Shown: positions 31,855-42,964, counted from the stretch's first letter. The stretch is DNA of 64,000 nucleotides from Marinomonas posidonica IVIA-Po-181 (GCF_000214215.1 NC_015559.1:1240001-1304000); one strand, 5' to 3'. The notes: generated from the letters alone by a model not told the origin. Translations and numbers: made by a program.

Positions 31855-33903
31855 TTAGTTTTGCGCCGTTTGCTTCTCAGCTTGTTTCTGTGCCATTTGG
31901 TTAGTGGCAATGAAATCAAGCAGAATTTCAGACGCTTCTTTTGCGTAAGTGTCTTCTTCGCTGGCTTCAATGTCGTCAACAGAGGTCACTGGGTCTAACC
32001 CTAGGGCTTGGAGGCGAGTGTTCTCACGATCCAATTCATGTTGCTCGTTTTCTTCTCGCTGTTGAATGCGGGTGTTTTCATTGAGCGAAATGGTTTTGTA
32101 TTTTTCCACTTGCTGCTTGAAGTAATCAATTTGATCATTCAGCGCGATGAAGTTGGGATCTTTTGCCATCCTTGCTTCATGACGTGGCGTCAAAATGGGC
32201 AAGTAAGCTGGCATGTTCCAGTACACTGGGTAACGTGTTTCATGGATCTTGTCCCAAGGAAGTGGGTTGTCCAATGCGCTTTCTCCGACAGATTCTTTGT
32301 CGATTAAAGAAGGGAAGGCAATGTCGGGCATGACGCCCTTGTGTTGGGTACTTTCGCCTGACACACGGTAAAACTTGGCTTGAGTGACTTTAAGTTGGCC
32401 TTTGTCTAACTCTTGCAATACTTGTACTGTGCCTTTACCGAAGGTTTGGTCGCCCAGAATGAGTGCTCGGCCGTAGTCTTGTAAGGCGCCAGCTACGATT
32501 TCAGATGCTGAAGCACTCATGCGGTTAACCAGTATTGCCATCGGCCCACTGTAAGTGATGCTTGGATCAGAATCACCCAATGGTGTGACACGGCCACTTT
32601 GATCGCGGATTTGTACCGTCGGCCCAGACGGAATGAATAGGCCGGCTAAGGCGTTGGCTTCTTGTAATGAGCCGCCACCATTGTTACGCAGGTCTAAGAT
32701 AAGCGCGGAAATGTCTTCTTGGCGCAGTTCTTCAATCAGCTTTTTGGTGTCTCGAGTGGAGCTTTTGTAGTCTTTTTCGCCTGCTTGGATAGCGGCGAAA
32801 TCGGAATAAAAGGTTGGCAGCGAAATCACACCGACCTTGTAGGTTTCACCGCCACGTTCTACTTCGACGATTTCTTTTTTGGCAGACTGATCTTCCAATT
32901 TGACTTTTTTACGTACTATGTTGATGACTTTACTGGTTTGCGTGTCCCCTTTGCTTGGGGTGATTTCCAATCTTACTGTGGTGTCACGTTCGCCACGTAT
33001 CATGTCGACCACATCGTCGAGACGCATGCCGACTACATCCACCATGGCCTCATCACCTTGGCCAACGGCAATGATTCTATCATTGGGGGCTAACTCGCTT
33101 TGTGTGGCAGCTGGTCCGCCTGGTACGAGTCTGACAACCTTAGTGTAATCATCGTCCATTTGCAGTACAGCACCAATGCCTTCTAGTGACAAGCTCATGT
33201 TGATGTTGAAGGTTTCAGAAGCACGTGGTGCGAAATAGCTGGTGTGGGGGTCTAGTGCTGCGGTTACGGCATTGGCAAAAATTTGGAATACATCGATGGC
33301 GTTGGTTTGATCAACTTGTTTTAGTTGATTTTTATAACGACGTTCCAATACAGAGACAATTTTGTCTTCTTCTTCGCCGTTCATTTTTAGAATCAGAGCG
33401 CGATTCTTCAAGCGTTTACGCCAGTAGTCATCTAGTTCTGCCTGAGATGTGGCCCAATGTTGATTGTCTGGGTCAGCGTTTAGGCTTTCATCAATGGTGT
33501 AATCAAAGGCCTTTACCATGTCAGGTAAGTTGGCTTGTAGGTCTTTAACGCGATCTTCGAAGCGCTTTAAGTACAAGTTATAAATGGTGTAGGCCACCTG
33601 GGTATCACCATTTCGAAGGGCGTCATCGAACTCATAGCGGTACGTTTCTAGGGCATCAATGTCACTTTGTAAAAAGAAACTCTTGGTTGGATCCATGGCA
33701 TCGATATAATAGTCGAATGCTTTTGTCGAAATGGTGTCGTCGATCTGAGGTCTGTTGTAGTGAATGCCTTCCAGCATTTCAACCAGTTCTTTAGAAACCT
33801 GATCGTACTCATGAGGAGGTTGTAACTCCTGATAGGCGGATACGGGAGTGACGGCAAAAGAATAGCCTGATAGTAGGCAAAGTAGTAGGCGTTTTAGGTT
33901 CAT
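31855..33903 (-). CDS. prc: tail-specific C-terminal processing protease Prc
   Basis: The 682-residue periplasmic S41 protease has a signal peptide (MNLKRLLLCLLSGYSFAVTP, cleavage near VSA), an N-terminal helical domain, a PDZ domain (LSLEGIGAVLQMDDDYTKVV, about residues 230-330) and the catalytic domain with the Ser in NRMSASASEIVAGAL and the Lys in GDQTFGKGTVQ. The C-terminal DUF3340 is Gln/Glu-rich. Prc trims penicillin-binding protein 3 and tagged proteins. Start 33903 gives the E. coli length (682). An upstream reading from 33960 is unlikely. Confidence 0.95.
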   Translation of the reverse strand: MNLKRLLLCLLSGYSFAVTPVSAYQELQPPHEYDQVSKELVEMLEGIHYNRPQIDDTISTKAFDYYIDAMDPTKSFFLQSDIDALETYRYEFDDALRNGDTQVAYTIYNLYLKRFEDRVKDLQANLPDMVKAFDYTIDESLNADPDNQHWATSQAELDDYWRKRLKNRALILKMNGEEEDKIVSVLERRYKNQLKQVDQTNAIDVFQIFANAVTAALDPHTSYFAPRASETFNINMSLSLEGIGAVLQMDDDYTKVVRLVPGGPAATQSELAPNDRIIAVGQGDEAMVDVVGMRLDDVVDMIRGERDTTVRLEITPSKGDTQTSKVINIVRKKVKLEDQSAKKEIVEVERGGETYKVGVISLPTFYSDFAAIQAGEKDYKSSTRDTKKLIEELRQEDISALILDLRNNGGGSLQEANALAGLFIPSGPTVQIRDQSGRVTPLGDSDPSITYSGPMAILVNRMSASASEIVAGALQDYGRALILGDQTFGKGTVQVLQELDKGQLKVTQAKFYRVSGESTQHKGVMPDIAFPSLIDKESVGESALDNPLPWDKIHETRYPVYWNMPAYLPILTPRHEARMAKDPNFIALNDQIDYFKQQVEKYKTISLNENTRIQQREENEQHELDRENTRLQALGLDPVTSVDDIEASEEDTYAKEASEILLDFIATNQMAQKQAEKQTAQN

Positions 33904-34024
33904 CCGGTGTCGTATCTCTCTGTCTATTTTGTATATCATTGGTAAAATCATATTAGACACAGGGCATTAAGGCTAGCCTAAGTGTTAAAAAGTCACTTTT
34001 AAAGCATTTTGCTTATGGAAAAAT

Positions 34025-35323
34025 ATGGAATATTCACAATTTAATGATTCATTGTTGTCCTTTCTTCAAGCGTCCCCGACACCTTTCCATGCCACTGATA
34101 GCATGCGTTTGGCACTGCTTGCAGAAGGTTATGTTGAGCTAGTTGAAGAAGATAATTGGGTTATTGAAGAAGGCGGGAAGTATTTCGTTACTCGTAATGA
34201 ATCTTCCTTAATTGCGTTTACAACACCTGTATTGGATGTAAGTCAAACCGGTTGGCGGATGATTGGGGCGCATACGGATAGCCCATGTTTGAAATTGAAG
34301 CCAAACGCGCATGTGGATCGTTTTGGGTATCATCAATTGGGTGTGGAAGTGTATGGTGGTGTGCTGCTACATACTTGGTTGGATCGTGATTTATCCATTG
34401 CGGGTCGTGTCACTGCCAAAACCGACGCTGGCAATATTGTCAGCCGCCTAATTGATTTTAAAGAGCCGATTGCTGTCGTGCCGAATTTGGCCATTCACTT
34501 AAATCGCAAAGTGAATGAAGGTTTTTCGGTGAACCCACAAGAAGAAATTCTGCCGATCTTATGTGGTGCGGATAACGAGTTTGACCTTCATCAGTTGTTG
34601 ATTGCTCAGCTGCGACAACAACATCCTGATTTGCCGGTTGCGCAAGTGTTGGATTTTGAATTAAGCCTTTATGATACTCAGCCTGCGGCTTTGGTCGGCC
34701 TGCACAAAGAATACATTTGTTCGGCGAGACTGGATAACTTGTTGAGCTGTTACGTCGGTTTGCAAGCCCTGTTAAGTTCTAATAATGAGCGTCCTAGTTT
34801 GCTAATTTGTACCGACCATGAAGAAATTGGCAGTTTGTCAGCGTGTGGTGCTAATGGGCCATTCTTGGATGATGTGTTACGACGTTTGTCGCCTAACCCA
34901 GAACAGTTTGTGCAAGCGATTCAGCGCTCTATGTTGGTGTCGGCGGATAATGCTCATGCCTTGCACCCTAACTATGCGAATCGTCATGATAAAAACCATG
35001 CGCCAGCGATTAACAAAGGGGCCGTGATTAAAGTCAATGCCAATCAACGTTATGCTACCAATAGCGAAACGGCGAGTATTTATCGAGATGTGGCAGCACA
35101 AGAAAATTACCATGTGCAAACCTTTGTGGTACGCAGTGATATGGGGTGCGGCAGCACAATCGGACCAATTACTTCTGGTGAAATCGGTGTGCCAACCATA
35201 GATATCGGTCTGCCAACCTTTGGTATGCACTCGATTCGAGAGCTGGCAGGTAGCCATGATGCGTTCGGTTTGTATAAGGTGCTTGCGCGCTTTACCAAAC
35301 GAGACACGCTGATGACCCGTTAA
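34025..35323 (+). CDS. apeB: M18 family aminopeptidase ApeB
   Basis: The 432-residue zinc aminopeptidase has all M18 metal motifs: GAHTDSPCLKLKP, DNLLSCYVGLQAL, TDHEEIGSLSACGANG and the C-terminal GMHSIRELAGSHD. It removes acidic or neutral N-terminal residues in the cytoplasm, probably as a dodecamer. Length fits the family. It is divergent from prc and ends before a strong bidirectional terminator shared with tolC. Confidence 0.95.
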   Translation: MEYSQFNDSLLSFLQASPTPFHATDSMRLALLAEGYVELVEEDNWVIEEGGKYFVTRNESSLIAFTTPVLDVSQTGWRMIGAHTDSPCLKLKPNAHVDRFGYHQLGVEVYGGVLLHTWLDRDLSIAGRVTAKTDAGNIVSRLIDFKEPIAVVPNLAIHLNRKVNEGFSVNPQEEILPILCGADNEFDLHQLLIAQLRQQHPDLPVAQVLDFELSLYDTQPAALVGLHKEYICSARLDNLLSCYVGLQALLSSNNERPSLLICTDHEEIGSLSACGANGPFLDDVLRRLSPNPEQFVQAIQRSMLVSADNAHALHPNYANRHDKNHAPAINKGAVIKVNANQRYATNSETASIYRDVAAQENYHVQTFVVRSDMGCGSTIGPITSGEIGVPTIDIGLPTFGMHSIRELAGSHDAFGLYKVLARFTKRDTLMTR

Positions 35324-35401
35324 GCGAGGGTCGCGCTGAGTTAGTCTGGCGAAAGCAATAGATTATTGATGTCTTAAGATTGAGTCAGCTACCCAGCATA
35401 A

Positions 35402-35439
35402 AAAAAACCACCGCACGATAACATGCGGTGGTTTTTTTT
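35402..35439. terminator. bidirectional terminator between apeB and tolC
   Basis: AAAACCACCGCA and TGCGGTGGTTTT form a GC-rich stem flanked by A and T runs, so it can stop transcription in both directions between two convergent genes. Confidence 0.92.
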
Positions 35440-35457
35440 GAGCCGAATAAAGGGGCT

Positions 35458-36783
35458 TTAGTTTTGAGCAACCAACCATTTATCAAGTTGTTTGATCTTA
35501 TCTTCCGTTAAGTCACCAGTTGCTTCTAACAAGCTAAGTTGTTTTAGAACGAAGTTATAACGGTATTGCTCATAGGTATTTTGAGCATCGTATAGATTTG
35601 ATTGAGCATCTAGCAATTCAACCAGGTTACGAGTACCTACATCATAGCCGGCTTTCGTGGCTTCTAAAGCACTGTTACGAGAGCGAATCAATTGCTGTTG
35701 TGCTTCGATTTGAGCCACTGCAGTTTGCAGGTCAAGGTACAAGCTACGAATATTTAACTCAATGGATTGCAATGAGCTGGCTTTTTGTTCGATTGCTGAT
35801 TCCGCTTCAGCGGAGGCCTGGCGAACAGAAGCGTTAATCGCGCCACCACTGTACAACGGGATGCTAACACCTAAGGAAAGCGCCGTGGTATTCGTTGCGC
35901 CACTGGTCAGTGAGCTGGAAGTCACACTGTAATCATTGTCGGTGCGAGAAAGCGAACCAGTAATAGAAACCGTAGGTGTGCGGCCATTGGATTTTTGAAT
36001 GCTGATGTTATTTTCCGCACTTTCAACCGCTAGGCTCAAAATTTTCAGTTCTTTGTTGTCTTTTTGCGCTTTCGCAATCAAGGTATCAACGGTCATGTTT
36101 GGGTCTAAACGAATAGGGTAATCCGCAGACAAAGTAGGAATGCTTTCGATCACACGTCCTGTTCTTTGGTAAAGGGCTTTTTGAGCATAAGATACGCTAG
36201 AACGGGCGCTCAATTCGGTGACTCGTACCGAATCGTATTCCGCTTGTGCATCTTGAAGATCGGTCACGGAAGCTAGACCCACTTCATATTGCTTTTTAGC
36301 ACGGTCAAGCTGACTTGCTGTGCTTTTTACCAAGGCTTCTGTGGTTTGTAAGGTAGACTGAGCGATCAGCAGGTTGAAGTATTCTGTTAGGGTGGTCAGG
36401 GCCAAGTCTTCTTCAGAATTTTCGTAGCTAACGCCGGCGCTGGCAGAACTAATTTCGACCGCATCTACGGCATAGCCAAGGGCTGGAGAGTAGATAGGGT
36501 AATTCAGCTCTAATGCCAATGAGTTTGAGTTATTGTCGTATTCAATCGAAGGACTGTCTATATTGGTATAGCCTAGGCTGCCACTGAAGCTAATTTCTGG
36601 GTAAAGATTCCCCTTAGTGACTGTGACCCCTTCTTTTTGTGCTTGGTAGGTTGCCGCAGCAGCACGCAAGCCTGGATCGTTTTGTTTCGCCAGTTTATAG
36701 ACGTCGTAAATACTTTCGGCTTGAACGGCTGTACTGCTCATGACAGCGGCCGTTATCAAAGATGAGATAATATGCTTTTTCAT
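35458..36783 (-). CDS. tolC: TolC family outer-membrane efflux protein
   Basis: The 441-residue protein has a signal peptide (MKKHIISSLITAAVMSSTAV, cleavage near QA) and two repeated OEP halves of coiled helices and strands (AVEISSASAGVSYENSEEDL; GYDVGTRNLVELLDAQSNLY, with the usual GTRNxxDxL-like motif). It forms the trimeric outer-membrane duct for efflux pumps and type I secretion. Start 36783 is preferred; 36801 in frame adds MSLQKS. No pump genes are adjacent. Confidence 0.92.
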   Translation of the reverse strand: MKKHIISSLITAAVMSSTAVQAESIYDVYKLAKQNDPGLRAAAATYQAQKEGVTVTKGNLYPEISFSGSLGYTNIDSPSIEYDNNSNSLALELNYPIYSPALGYAVDAVEISSASAGVSYENSEEDLALTTLTEYFNLLIAQSTLQTTEALVKSTASQLDRAKKQYEVGLASVTDLQDAQAEYDSVRVTELSARSSVSYAQKALYQRTGRVIESIPTLSADYPIRLDPNMTVDTLIAKAQKDNKELKILSLAVESAENNISIQKSNGRTPTVSITGSLSRTDNDYSVTSSSLTSGATNTTALSLGVSIPLYSGGAINASVRQASAEAESAIEQKASSLQSIELNIRSLYLDLQTAVAQIEAQQQLIRSRNSALEATKAGYDVGTRNLVELLDAQSNLYDAQNTYEQYRYNFVLKQLSLLEATGDLTEDKIKQLDKWLVAQN

Positions 36784-36966
36784 AGATTTCTGTAGGCTCA
36801 TAGTATGAAATTTAGTTATAATACTAGCGTAACTTCTGGTCTTGTGGCAGTGCCATTTTCGCTATATCTATTATGACTACTGACCATATCATAACGAAAT
36901 GCTTTGAATAGGCTTCTAATGTGGAAACTTATTGCAAGCCACTGACTAGCTTGTCTTTATGATGAT

Positions 36967-38193
36967 TTATTTTTTCACCTCAATTGTATAAGTGATGATC
37001 TTTTCTTGTTGTGGGGCCAGTTGTCCTTCGATAAGTAAAGCATTTGCCGAATTTTTAGTCACCTGGTTCGCTTTAATAATGTCGACAATGCCATTGGTGT
37101 TCTGTTGCAAGGCAAATTTTGCCATTTTTTTATCATGATTTTTTACGCTTAACTGCCAAACTTGTCGACTAGGTAACTGCTTAGAAGACGCATTGAGTAA
37201 GGTTAGATGCCCACTGATGGCTTGGCTTTTGTTTGTGATGACATCAAGGGTTTGACCTGAGCGCATCTGATTAAGGTTGACTTGATTCGCCGGAATTAAG
37301 AGCGGGCCTTTTTGCCAGAAGGTTTTGTAAGACCCTGGCATGCTGTCTTGCTTCAAGGTAAAGGTGAGTTGGTTATAGAAACTGAGAGGGAGGCTGCCAG
37401 CTTGTCCACTGTGAGTGAATTGCTCCGCTGTATGGCGTTGATTCTGTATGTTTAAGGTATCACTGGGTAGGGCATACAAGGTATTGGAATAAGGCGCTAA
37501 TGCGATTTGATCCGCTAAAGGAAACACCACTTCATTGTCTTGATAGCTGACTTGTGGTGCCGCTGAGTCAAGCATCATACTAGCTCGTTCGTTCTTGAAT
37601 TTCGGGCTGGGTTGATGGTGAGAGTAATGCAGCAAACTCGACTCTAGCATCAGTGCTTGGTTGGATTGATTGGTGAGTAAGGCTTGTTGAGTAAGAGTTA
37701 CCTTGTTGTCATTAAAGATCAGGTTCAGTTGCGGTGTCCAAGAGAGCTGCTCGGTCTGGTAGCTGATGGGCAGATTGTCTATGTTTTGTGCTTGTTTGGC
37801 GTGCGATTCGAGTGGAACTAGGTAAAAGTCATTCATTGGTAGGGTGACAGGACGATTGTTCAGACTGAGAGTAAAGTTCTGTTGAGCTTGATTTACCTGA
37901 GTCAGTAAGCCGGTGTAATTGAGATCCCTGTGTTTATGCTCGACGCGAATTTTACTGCCCACCTGGTTGATCCATTGTCGCTGAGAGGCATCGCCAAGGT
38001 ATTCAATCGGTCTGAAATCTGTGGCAAATGGTAATACACTGCCAGCGACAGGCGATAAAGTCAGTTCCTTGTTATCTTCGACAACTTGGCTATTTTGAAG
38101 GCCAATGACCGCCTTAATTGGATCGGCCAGGGCGGGCTGATACAAAGCACTTAGTATTAAGCCTGTCATCATTTGAGCGTGTGATTTATGCAT
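36967..38193 (-). CDS. exported DUF4139-like protein
   Basis: The 408-residue protein has a signal peptide (MMTGLILSALYQPALA, then DPIKAV) and a beta-rich body. LSWTPQLNLIF in the middle and the end KIITYTIEVKK recall DUF4139, found in secreted proteins of unknown role. The N-terminal half has an SH3-like flavour (LNYTGLLTQVNQAQQNFTLS). It probably acts in the periplasm. It is divergent from xni, with about 100 bases between. Confidence 0.72.
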   Translation of the reverse strand: MHKSHAQMMTGLILSALYQPALADPIKAVIGLQNSQVVEDNKELTLSPVAGSVLPFATDFRPIEYLGDASQRQWINQVGSKIRVEHKHRDLNYTGLLTQVNQAQQNFTLSLNNRPVTLPMNDFYLVPLESHAKQAQNIDNLPISYQTEQLSWTPQLNLIFNDNKVTLTQQALLTNQSNQALMLESSLLHYSHHQPSPKFKNERASMMLDSAAPQVSYQDNEVVFPLADQIALAPYSNTLYALPSDTLNIQNQRHTAEQFTHSGQAGSLPLSFYNQLTFTLKQDSMPGSYKTFWQKGPLLIPANQVNLNQMRSGQTLDVITNKSQAISGHLTLLNASSKQLPSRQVWQLSVKNHDKKMAKFALQQNTNGIVDIIKANQVTKNSANALLIEGQLAPQQEKIITYTIEVKK

Positions 38194-38299
38194 AACTCGG
38201 AATCCTTCTGGTGTTTTTTAACATCTTATGATCGTGCCGTCTGCTCCCTCATGTTAACCTAATAGCATAGAAATATTGTTGGAAATATAGGTCATTTGT

Positions 38300-39091
38300 G
38301 TGGATAAAACATTACTGATTATTGACGGTTTGAATTTGATTCGACGACTTTATGCCGCGCTGGAAGCCGAACAGGATGCTGTGCGTCGGGTTGAACGCAC
38401 TCAGAGTATTGCGATTGATGCTTTGAGTAAGTTAGCACAGCAATTTGATCCTGATTATGCGGTAGTGGTGTTTGATTCAAACGGCAAAACCTGGCGACAT
38501 CAGGTGTATCCTGAATATAAATTGGGACGTGTTCCCATGGACGATGCCTTATTGGAGTCATTAGAAGAGTTTGCCCGAGTGTTTCGTTATAACCATTTTC
38601 CATGTCTGCGTATGTCGGGTTGGGAAGCGGATGACTTGATTGCGACCTTGGCGGTCAAGGCGTCACAACATAAGGTGACGTCTTATATTGTCTCTACCGA
38701 TAAGGGGTTCACGCAATTATTGGGAGATGAATACATACTTCAGTATGATTATTTTGCCAAACTGGGTTACAACAAGGCTTGGGTACCCGGTAAATATGGC
38801 GTACAGGCCGAACAATTGATGGATTATTGGGCCTTAGTCGGCGACACCACCAATCGTATTCCTGGGGTAAAAGGCATTGGCCCGAAAACGGCTTTGAACA
38901 TCATCGCTGATGCGCCTACGATTGAAGCCATCTATGCCAATCTGCAGACCTTTTCTGAGCGTATTCAAAAGCTCCTCGCTGGAGGTTATGAACAGTGCTT
39001 ATTGTCTCGTTCATTGGTGTCGTTAAAAACCGATGTGTCTTTGGGCTTTCCTTTATCCAAACTCAAATTTCAACCGAAGAAAGACGCTTAA
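38300..39091 (+). CDS. xni: flap endonuclease Xni (ExoIX)
   Basis: The 263-residue protein has the 5'-3' exonuclease fold: LLIIDGLNLIRRLYAAL, the metal cluster GWEADDLIATLAV, STDKGFTQLL and the H3TH motif IPGVKGIGPKTALNII. Without a polymerase domain and at this size it is Xni/YgdG, which may act on DNA flaps in maturation of lagging strands. The start is GTG 38300. It overlaps the NIT-like gene by four bases, convergent. Confidence 0.92.
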   Translation: MDKTLLIIDGLNLIRRLYAALEAEQDAVRRVERTQSIAIDALSKLAQQFDPDYAVVVFDSNGKTWRHQVYPEYKLGRVPMDDALLESLEEFARVFRYNHFPCLRMSGWEADDLIATLAVKASQHKVTSYIVSTDKGFTQLLGDEYILQYDYFAKLGYNKAWVPGKYGVQAEQLMDYWALVGDTTNRIPGVKGIGPKTALNIIADAPTIEAIYANLQTFSERIQKLLAGGYEQCLLSRSLVSLKTDVSLGFPLSKLKFQPKKDA

Positions 39092-39906
39092 CGAATGGTT
39101 TGTTTAAGTTCGATTAGTCGATTATTCACCACGTCAAACAGCTGATTGATGATCTGACTGGCGTCTTGAAATAAGCTGTCAGGATTGCGCTGGCTTAACG
39201 TACCTTGCTCCACACTGTGTTTTATATCTTGAATAAATTGTTGCAGGACTTGATTGCTGTTTGCGGGCAGCAATTGGCTTAACTTAGCATGATGTTCGGT
39301 GATATTTTCTAAGGTGAAAATAAGCTGTAGTTTTTTATCTGAGCTTAGGTCTTGCTTGCTGGCTACTTGTACACTTAGGGCGCGAATTTGGCCTAGGGCT
39401 TCAGCTAGTTCAGGTAGGGTTTTAACCAGTTGTTGTGATGTTAGGCGCACCGCTTGTTGGCGGCTGGTGGTAAGGGCGAACTCATCAGCGAGATCCCATA
39501 ATGCTTCTAGTTGACGATTGATTAAGCCTGTATGCAATTGAAAGCTTTGGCTACTTTGAATATCGTCTTTTTGTAACAACTTTTGCCATTGTTTGTGGAC
39601 ATATTGAATGCTCAGTTGCGGTGGATAACGATGCTTTTTTTCAAAAGACAGTATCTGTTCGTATTGAGTTTGAATGTCCTTTTCAAGCTGCGGCAATTTG
39701 CCTTTAAAGTCTAGGTTGCCATTTAATAAACCGGAGTGCATGCCTCTGTGCTGTTGTGTGAATTTTATGAGTTCAACAAAATGATGGACACCTTGGATGC
39801 CTTCTAATGTCCGTTTCTTAGCATTGAGCTCGGAATAAAAGTGTCTGACAAGTGCTAGGCCGATAATAGTAAAACTGGTGATAAAGAGCAGGATGATGAC
39901 ATTCAT
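39088..39906 (-). CDS. membrane protein with NIT-like sensor domain
   Basis: The 272-residue protein has one N-terminal membrane helix ([20 protein letters not shown]) and an all-helical remainder with [15 protein letters not shown] near residue 55, the (R/K)G-S-x(3)-N feature of nitrate/nitrite-sensing NIT-type helical bundles. There is no output domain. It is translationally coupled to the upstream chemoreceptor-like gene through an ATGA overlap (39903-39906), so it may be its sensory partner. The ligand is unknown. Start 39906 is favoured over 39945. Confidence 0.7.
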   Translation of the reverse strand: MNVIILLFITSFTIIGLALVRHFYSELNAKKRTLEGIQGVHHFVELIKFTQQHRGMHSGLLNGNLDFKGKLPQLEKDIQTQYEQILSFEKKHRYPPQLSIQYVHKQWQKLLQKDDIQSSQSFQLHTGLINRQLEALWDLADEFALTTSRQQAVRLTSQQLVKTLPELAEALGQIRALSVQVASKQDLSSDKKLQLIFTLENITEHHAKLSQLLPANSNQVLQQFIQDIKHSVEQGTLSQRNPDSLFQDASQIINQLFDVVNNRLIELKQTIR

Positions 39907-41066
39907 AGGGAGGTTTCCTTTTGATCCAAGCGAGAGGAAAGCCATTCTAGGTATTTGACCATATCCTTTGCGTCTTGACTGGCCTTGCTGTGTTGTTCAC
40001 TGACGGTGCTAATCCCTTTAAGTCGATCTGACATCTTGTTGTTGGTGTGTTGGAATTCGCTTATACCTTGCATAGATTGTTTGACTTCTTGTTGGGTTGA
40101 CTGAGCCGCATCGTAGATGGCTGAGAGAGCAGAATGGGCCTTACCTGAACCTTGTGAGGCAAGGTTGGCGAAGTCGATTAACTTTAAGCTGGTTTGCTCA
40201 GAGGCATGTACCTGAGAAGCGATAGAATTGACCATTAAACCAATATCCTGAGCGGCCAATTCGGTACTTGCCGCCAATTCCCTTACCTCATTTGCGACCA
40301 CGGCAAAGCCGCGACCTGCTTCTCCTGCTCGTGCCGATTCAATGGCGGCATTGAGAGACAGCAAATTTATGTTGGAGGTGATTTGTTCTATGGTGGCAAC
40401 GAAATTTCGGATTTTCTCTGTGGTTTGAATGAGTTCCTGCATTTGTGCTTGGTTATCAGATACGGTGGTTTGCATGCTGGTGATTTGCTGACCTAGATTG
40501 GCCAGCGCCACTTGACCATTTTCGGAATGGCTGTGTGTTTGATGTGCCATGTCTAGGGTTGTTTGAATTCGTGCCAAAATATCGTCAATGGCGGCACTCA
40601 TGGCGGAACTTTCCTGAACCAAGGTGTCCAGTGCTTGATGTTCTTCCTCTGCACCTTGAGCGACCATGTTAGAGGAGTTTTGTAATTCGTTTGCTGTGTA
40701 TTGGGTCTCTTGTGAGCAACTTTTGAGTAAATGCTGTTTACGGCTGAGGTGGCGAAGCAAGTTATTAATCTGACCGGCGAGACGGTTGAATTCTTTATCG
40801 TTGTGAGACAGTTCTAAAGTGTGATTCGTATCCAGTGTTTGTAGGTGTAGGTTGAGTTCTTTTATGCGTTGCTGAGTTAAGTAATTGGCTGACATAGCAA
40901 AATACACCAATAAACAGGTGCTGATTAAAATGACAGTTTGAGCTTGTGGTTGCAGAAAGGAAAGATACAGTGCAGAGATACAGACCGCGCCGAGCAGAAA
41001 CATAATTGTGATCCGAGCGAAATAGGGCAGTGCGGTTATGAGTATGGTTCCAGGTTTCAGTAACAT
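39903..41066 (-). CDS. methyl-accepting chemotaxis-type protein without periplasmic sensor
   Basis: The 387-residue protein has two adjacent N-terminal membrane helices (about residues 15-60) with almost no loop between them, then a signalling coiled coil ending in the MCP hairpin [20 protein letters not shown], then [14 protein letters not shown]. It lacks a ligand-binding domain and an obvious HAMP. It is followed by a NIT-like protein in an ATGA overlap. The pair may be a chemoreceptor whose sensor is a separate polypeptide. MCP start is the first ATG, 41066. Confidence 0.85.
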   Translation of the reverse strand: MLLKPGTILITALPYFARITIMFLLGAVCISALYLSFLQPQAQTVILISTCLLVYFAMSANYLTQQRIKELNLHLQTLDTNHTLELSHNDKEFNRLAGQINNLLRHLSRKQHLLKSCSQETQYTANELQNSSNMVAQGAEEEHQALDTLVQESSAMSAAIDDILARIQTTLDMAHQTHSHSENGQVALANLGQQITSMQTTVSDNQAQMQELIQTTEKIRNFVATIEQITSNINLLSLNAAIESARAGEAGRGFAVVANEVRELAASTELAAQDIGLMVNSIASQVHASEQTSLKLIDFANLASQGSGKAHSALSAIYDAAQSTQQEVKQSMQGISEFQHTNNKMSDRLKGISTVSEQHSKASQDAKDMVKYLEWLSSRLDQKETSL

Positions 41067-41482
41067 TATGGTCTCTCATTGTCATGCTAGAGTCTTTATC
41101 GAAGCAATAAATAGACCAGTAAGGGGAGGTGTGGATTTATTTAGTGCAAAATGAGGCTCTTGTGTGAAACATAAAGAGGCACTGTGAAGCTTCTCTAGAC
41201 TGAATTTATGCTCTAGTTTGTTGTGATTCTGAATGACTGAAGCTCGCGCTTTGCTCTTTGAGGAAGGTAGAGGCGTCGAAAATGAAGGCTGGATGACAGC
41301 GGGGATATACGCTTGATTTTTGTGCGTAACGGATCAATAAGGTGCAATTTTGAGCAGGGTAAAAACTTCGCTAGAAAAATATCCTGACAAGTGAGGAAAA
41401 GATGATCGCAGCCCCTTACTCATCGTAGTCGAGATGCTTATAATAGGCGCATCTTTGTAGAAAGCGGATAATTGAGAACATT
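41067..41482. promoter_or_regulatory. intergenic region with a gltX promoter candidate
   Basis: Of these 416 bases the clearest signal is a TATAAT at 41439-41444 with a weak -35 (TTACTC, 41416-41421) at 17-base spacing, giving transcription about 30 bases before the gltX ATG. The left end must also hold the promoter of the minus-strand MCP gene. No RNA gene was found in the rest. Confidence 0.5.
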
Positions 41483-42964
41483 ATGTCTGAGGTAAGAACA
41501 CGCATTGCCCCGTCACCAACGGGTGATCCTCATGTTGGTACGGCGTATATTGCACTATTTAATATGGCGTTTGCACGCAAAATGGGCGGTAAGTTTATTT
41601 TGCGCATTGAAGATACTGACCAGACTCGTAGTACGCCTGAATCAGAAAAAATGATTCTCGACGCTTTGCGTTGGTTGGGGTTAGATTGGGCTGAAGGTCC
41701 AGATGTCGGTGGTGAATACGGTCCTTATCGTCAGAGCGAACGAGGCGATATTTATGGCCAATACGCCCGTGAGCTAGTCGAAAAAGGTCACGCTTTTTAT
41801 GCCTTTGAGACTCCAGAAGAGCTGGATCAGATGCGTGCCGAGCAAAAAGAGCAAGGCTTGCCACAAAAGTACGATGGCCGTGCATTGTTGCTTTCTCAGG
41901 CTGAAGTGCAAGCAAAACTGGATGCCGGGGTACCTTACGTCATTCGCATGAAGGTGCCAGAAGAAGGCGTGTGTGTGGTACAAGACATGCTACGTGGCAC
42001 CATTGAAATTGACTGGGCTCAAGTGGACATGCAAGTGTTGCTAAAAGCCGATGGTATGCCTACTTACCACCTAGCGAATGTTGTGGATGATCATCTGATG
42101 AAGATCACTCACGTGATTCGTGGTGAAGAGTGGATCAACTCTGCGCCTAAGCACATTTTGTTGTATCAGTATTTTGGTTGGGACATGCCAACGTTATGTC
42201 ACATGCCTTTGTTGCGTAATCCGGACAAGTCGAAGTTGTCTAAACGTAAAAATCCAACCAGTATTTTGTATTACCAACGCATGGGTTATATGTCGGAAGC
42301 GGTCATTAATTATTTGGGCCGTATGGGTTGGTCTATGCCGGATGAGCGTGAAAAATTCTCATTGGATGAGATGATTGAACAGTTTGATATTCAGCGTGTT
42401 TCCTTAGGTGGACCAGTATTCGATGTTGAAAAGCTAAGTTGGCTAAATGGCATGTGGATTCGTGAGAATCTTACCGCTGAAACCTTCGCCCAAAAATACG
42501 TTGAATGGGCGCTTAACCCAGAATATTTGATGAAAATCTTGCCATTGGTGATCCCTCGCGTGGAAACTTTTTCTGATGTGGCGGATGTGGCTGGTTTTTT
42601 CTTGAAAGGGTTACTACCACTGACTAAAGAAGACTTTGCTAGTATCAAGATGGAAGAGGAAACCCTTCGTAAAGCGATGCAGTTTGCTCTATGGCGTCTA
42701 GAAGCTCTGAATCAATGGGAAAAAGACAATATCTTTAATGAGTTGAAATCGCTCGCGCAATCGCTAGAGATTAAACCAAAAGATCTCTTTGCTCCTTTGT
42801 TTGTTGCCATTTCAGGTTCTACCGCATCCGTTTCTGTGTTTGATGCCATGGCGATTCTAGGATCCGATATTTCACGTGCAAGAATGCGTACGGCAGTGAA
42901 TGCACTTGGTGGACCGTCTAAGAAGGAAGCTAAGCGTTGGGAGAAAGAATACGCTGCTCTGTAA
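41483..42964 (+). CDS. gltX: glutamyl-tRNA synthetase
   Basis: The 493-residue class I synthetase charges tRNA-Glu. It has the HIGH-like [18 protein letters not shown], the KMSKS-like [13 protein letters not shown] and the GluRS-specific [21 protein letters not shown]. The C-terminal anticodon-binding domain is helical. The protein is of the longer discriminating or non-discriminating bacterial type; which tRNAs it charges cannot be told. It ends before an intrinsic terminator. Confidence 0.96.
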   Translation: MSEVRTRIAPSPTGDPHVGTAYIALFNMAFARKMGGKFILRIEDTDQTRSTPESEKMILDALRWLGLDWAEGPDVGGEYGPYRQSERGDIYGQYARELVEKGHAFYAFETPEELDQMRAEQKEQGLPQKYDGRALLLSQAEVQAKLDAGVPYVIRMKVPEEGVCVVQDMLRGTIEIDWAQVDMQVLLKADGMPTYHLANVVDDHLMKITHVIRGEEWINSAPKHILLYQYFGWDMPTLCHMPLLRNPDKSKLSKRKNPTSILYYQRMGYMSEAVINYLGRMGWSMPDEREKFSLDEMIEQFDIQRVSLGGPVFDVEKLSWLNGMWIRENLTAETFAQKYVEWALNPEYLMKILPLVIPRVETFSDVADVAGFFLKGLLPLTKEDFASIKMEEETLRKAMQFALWRLEALNQWEKDNIFNELKSLAQSLEIKPKDLFAPLFVAISGSTASVSVFDAMAILGSDISRARMRTAVNALGGPSKKEAKRWEKEYAAL

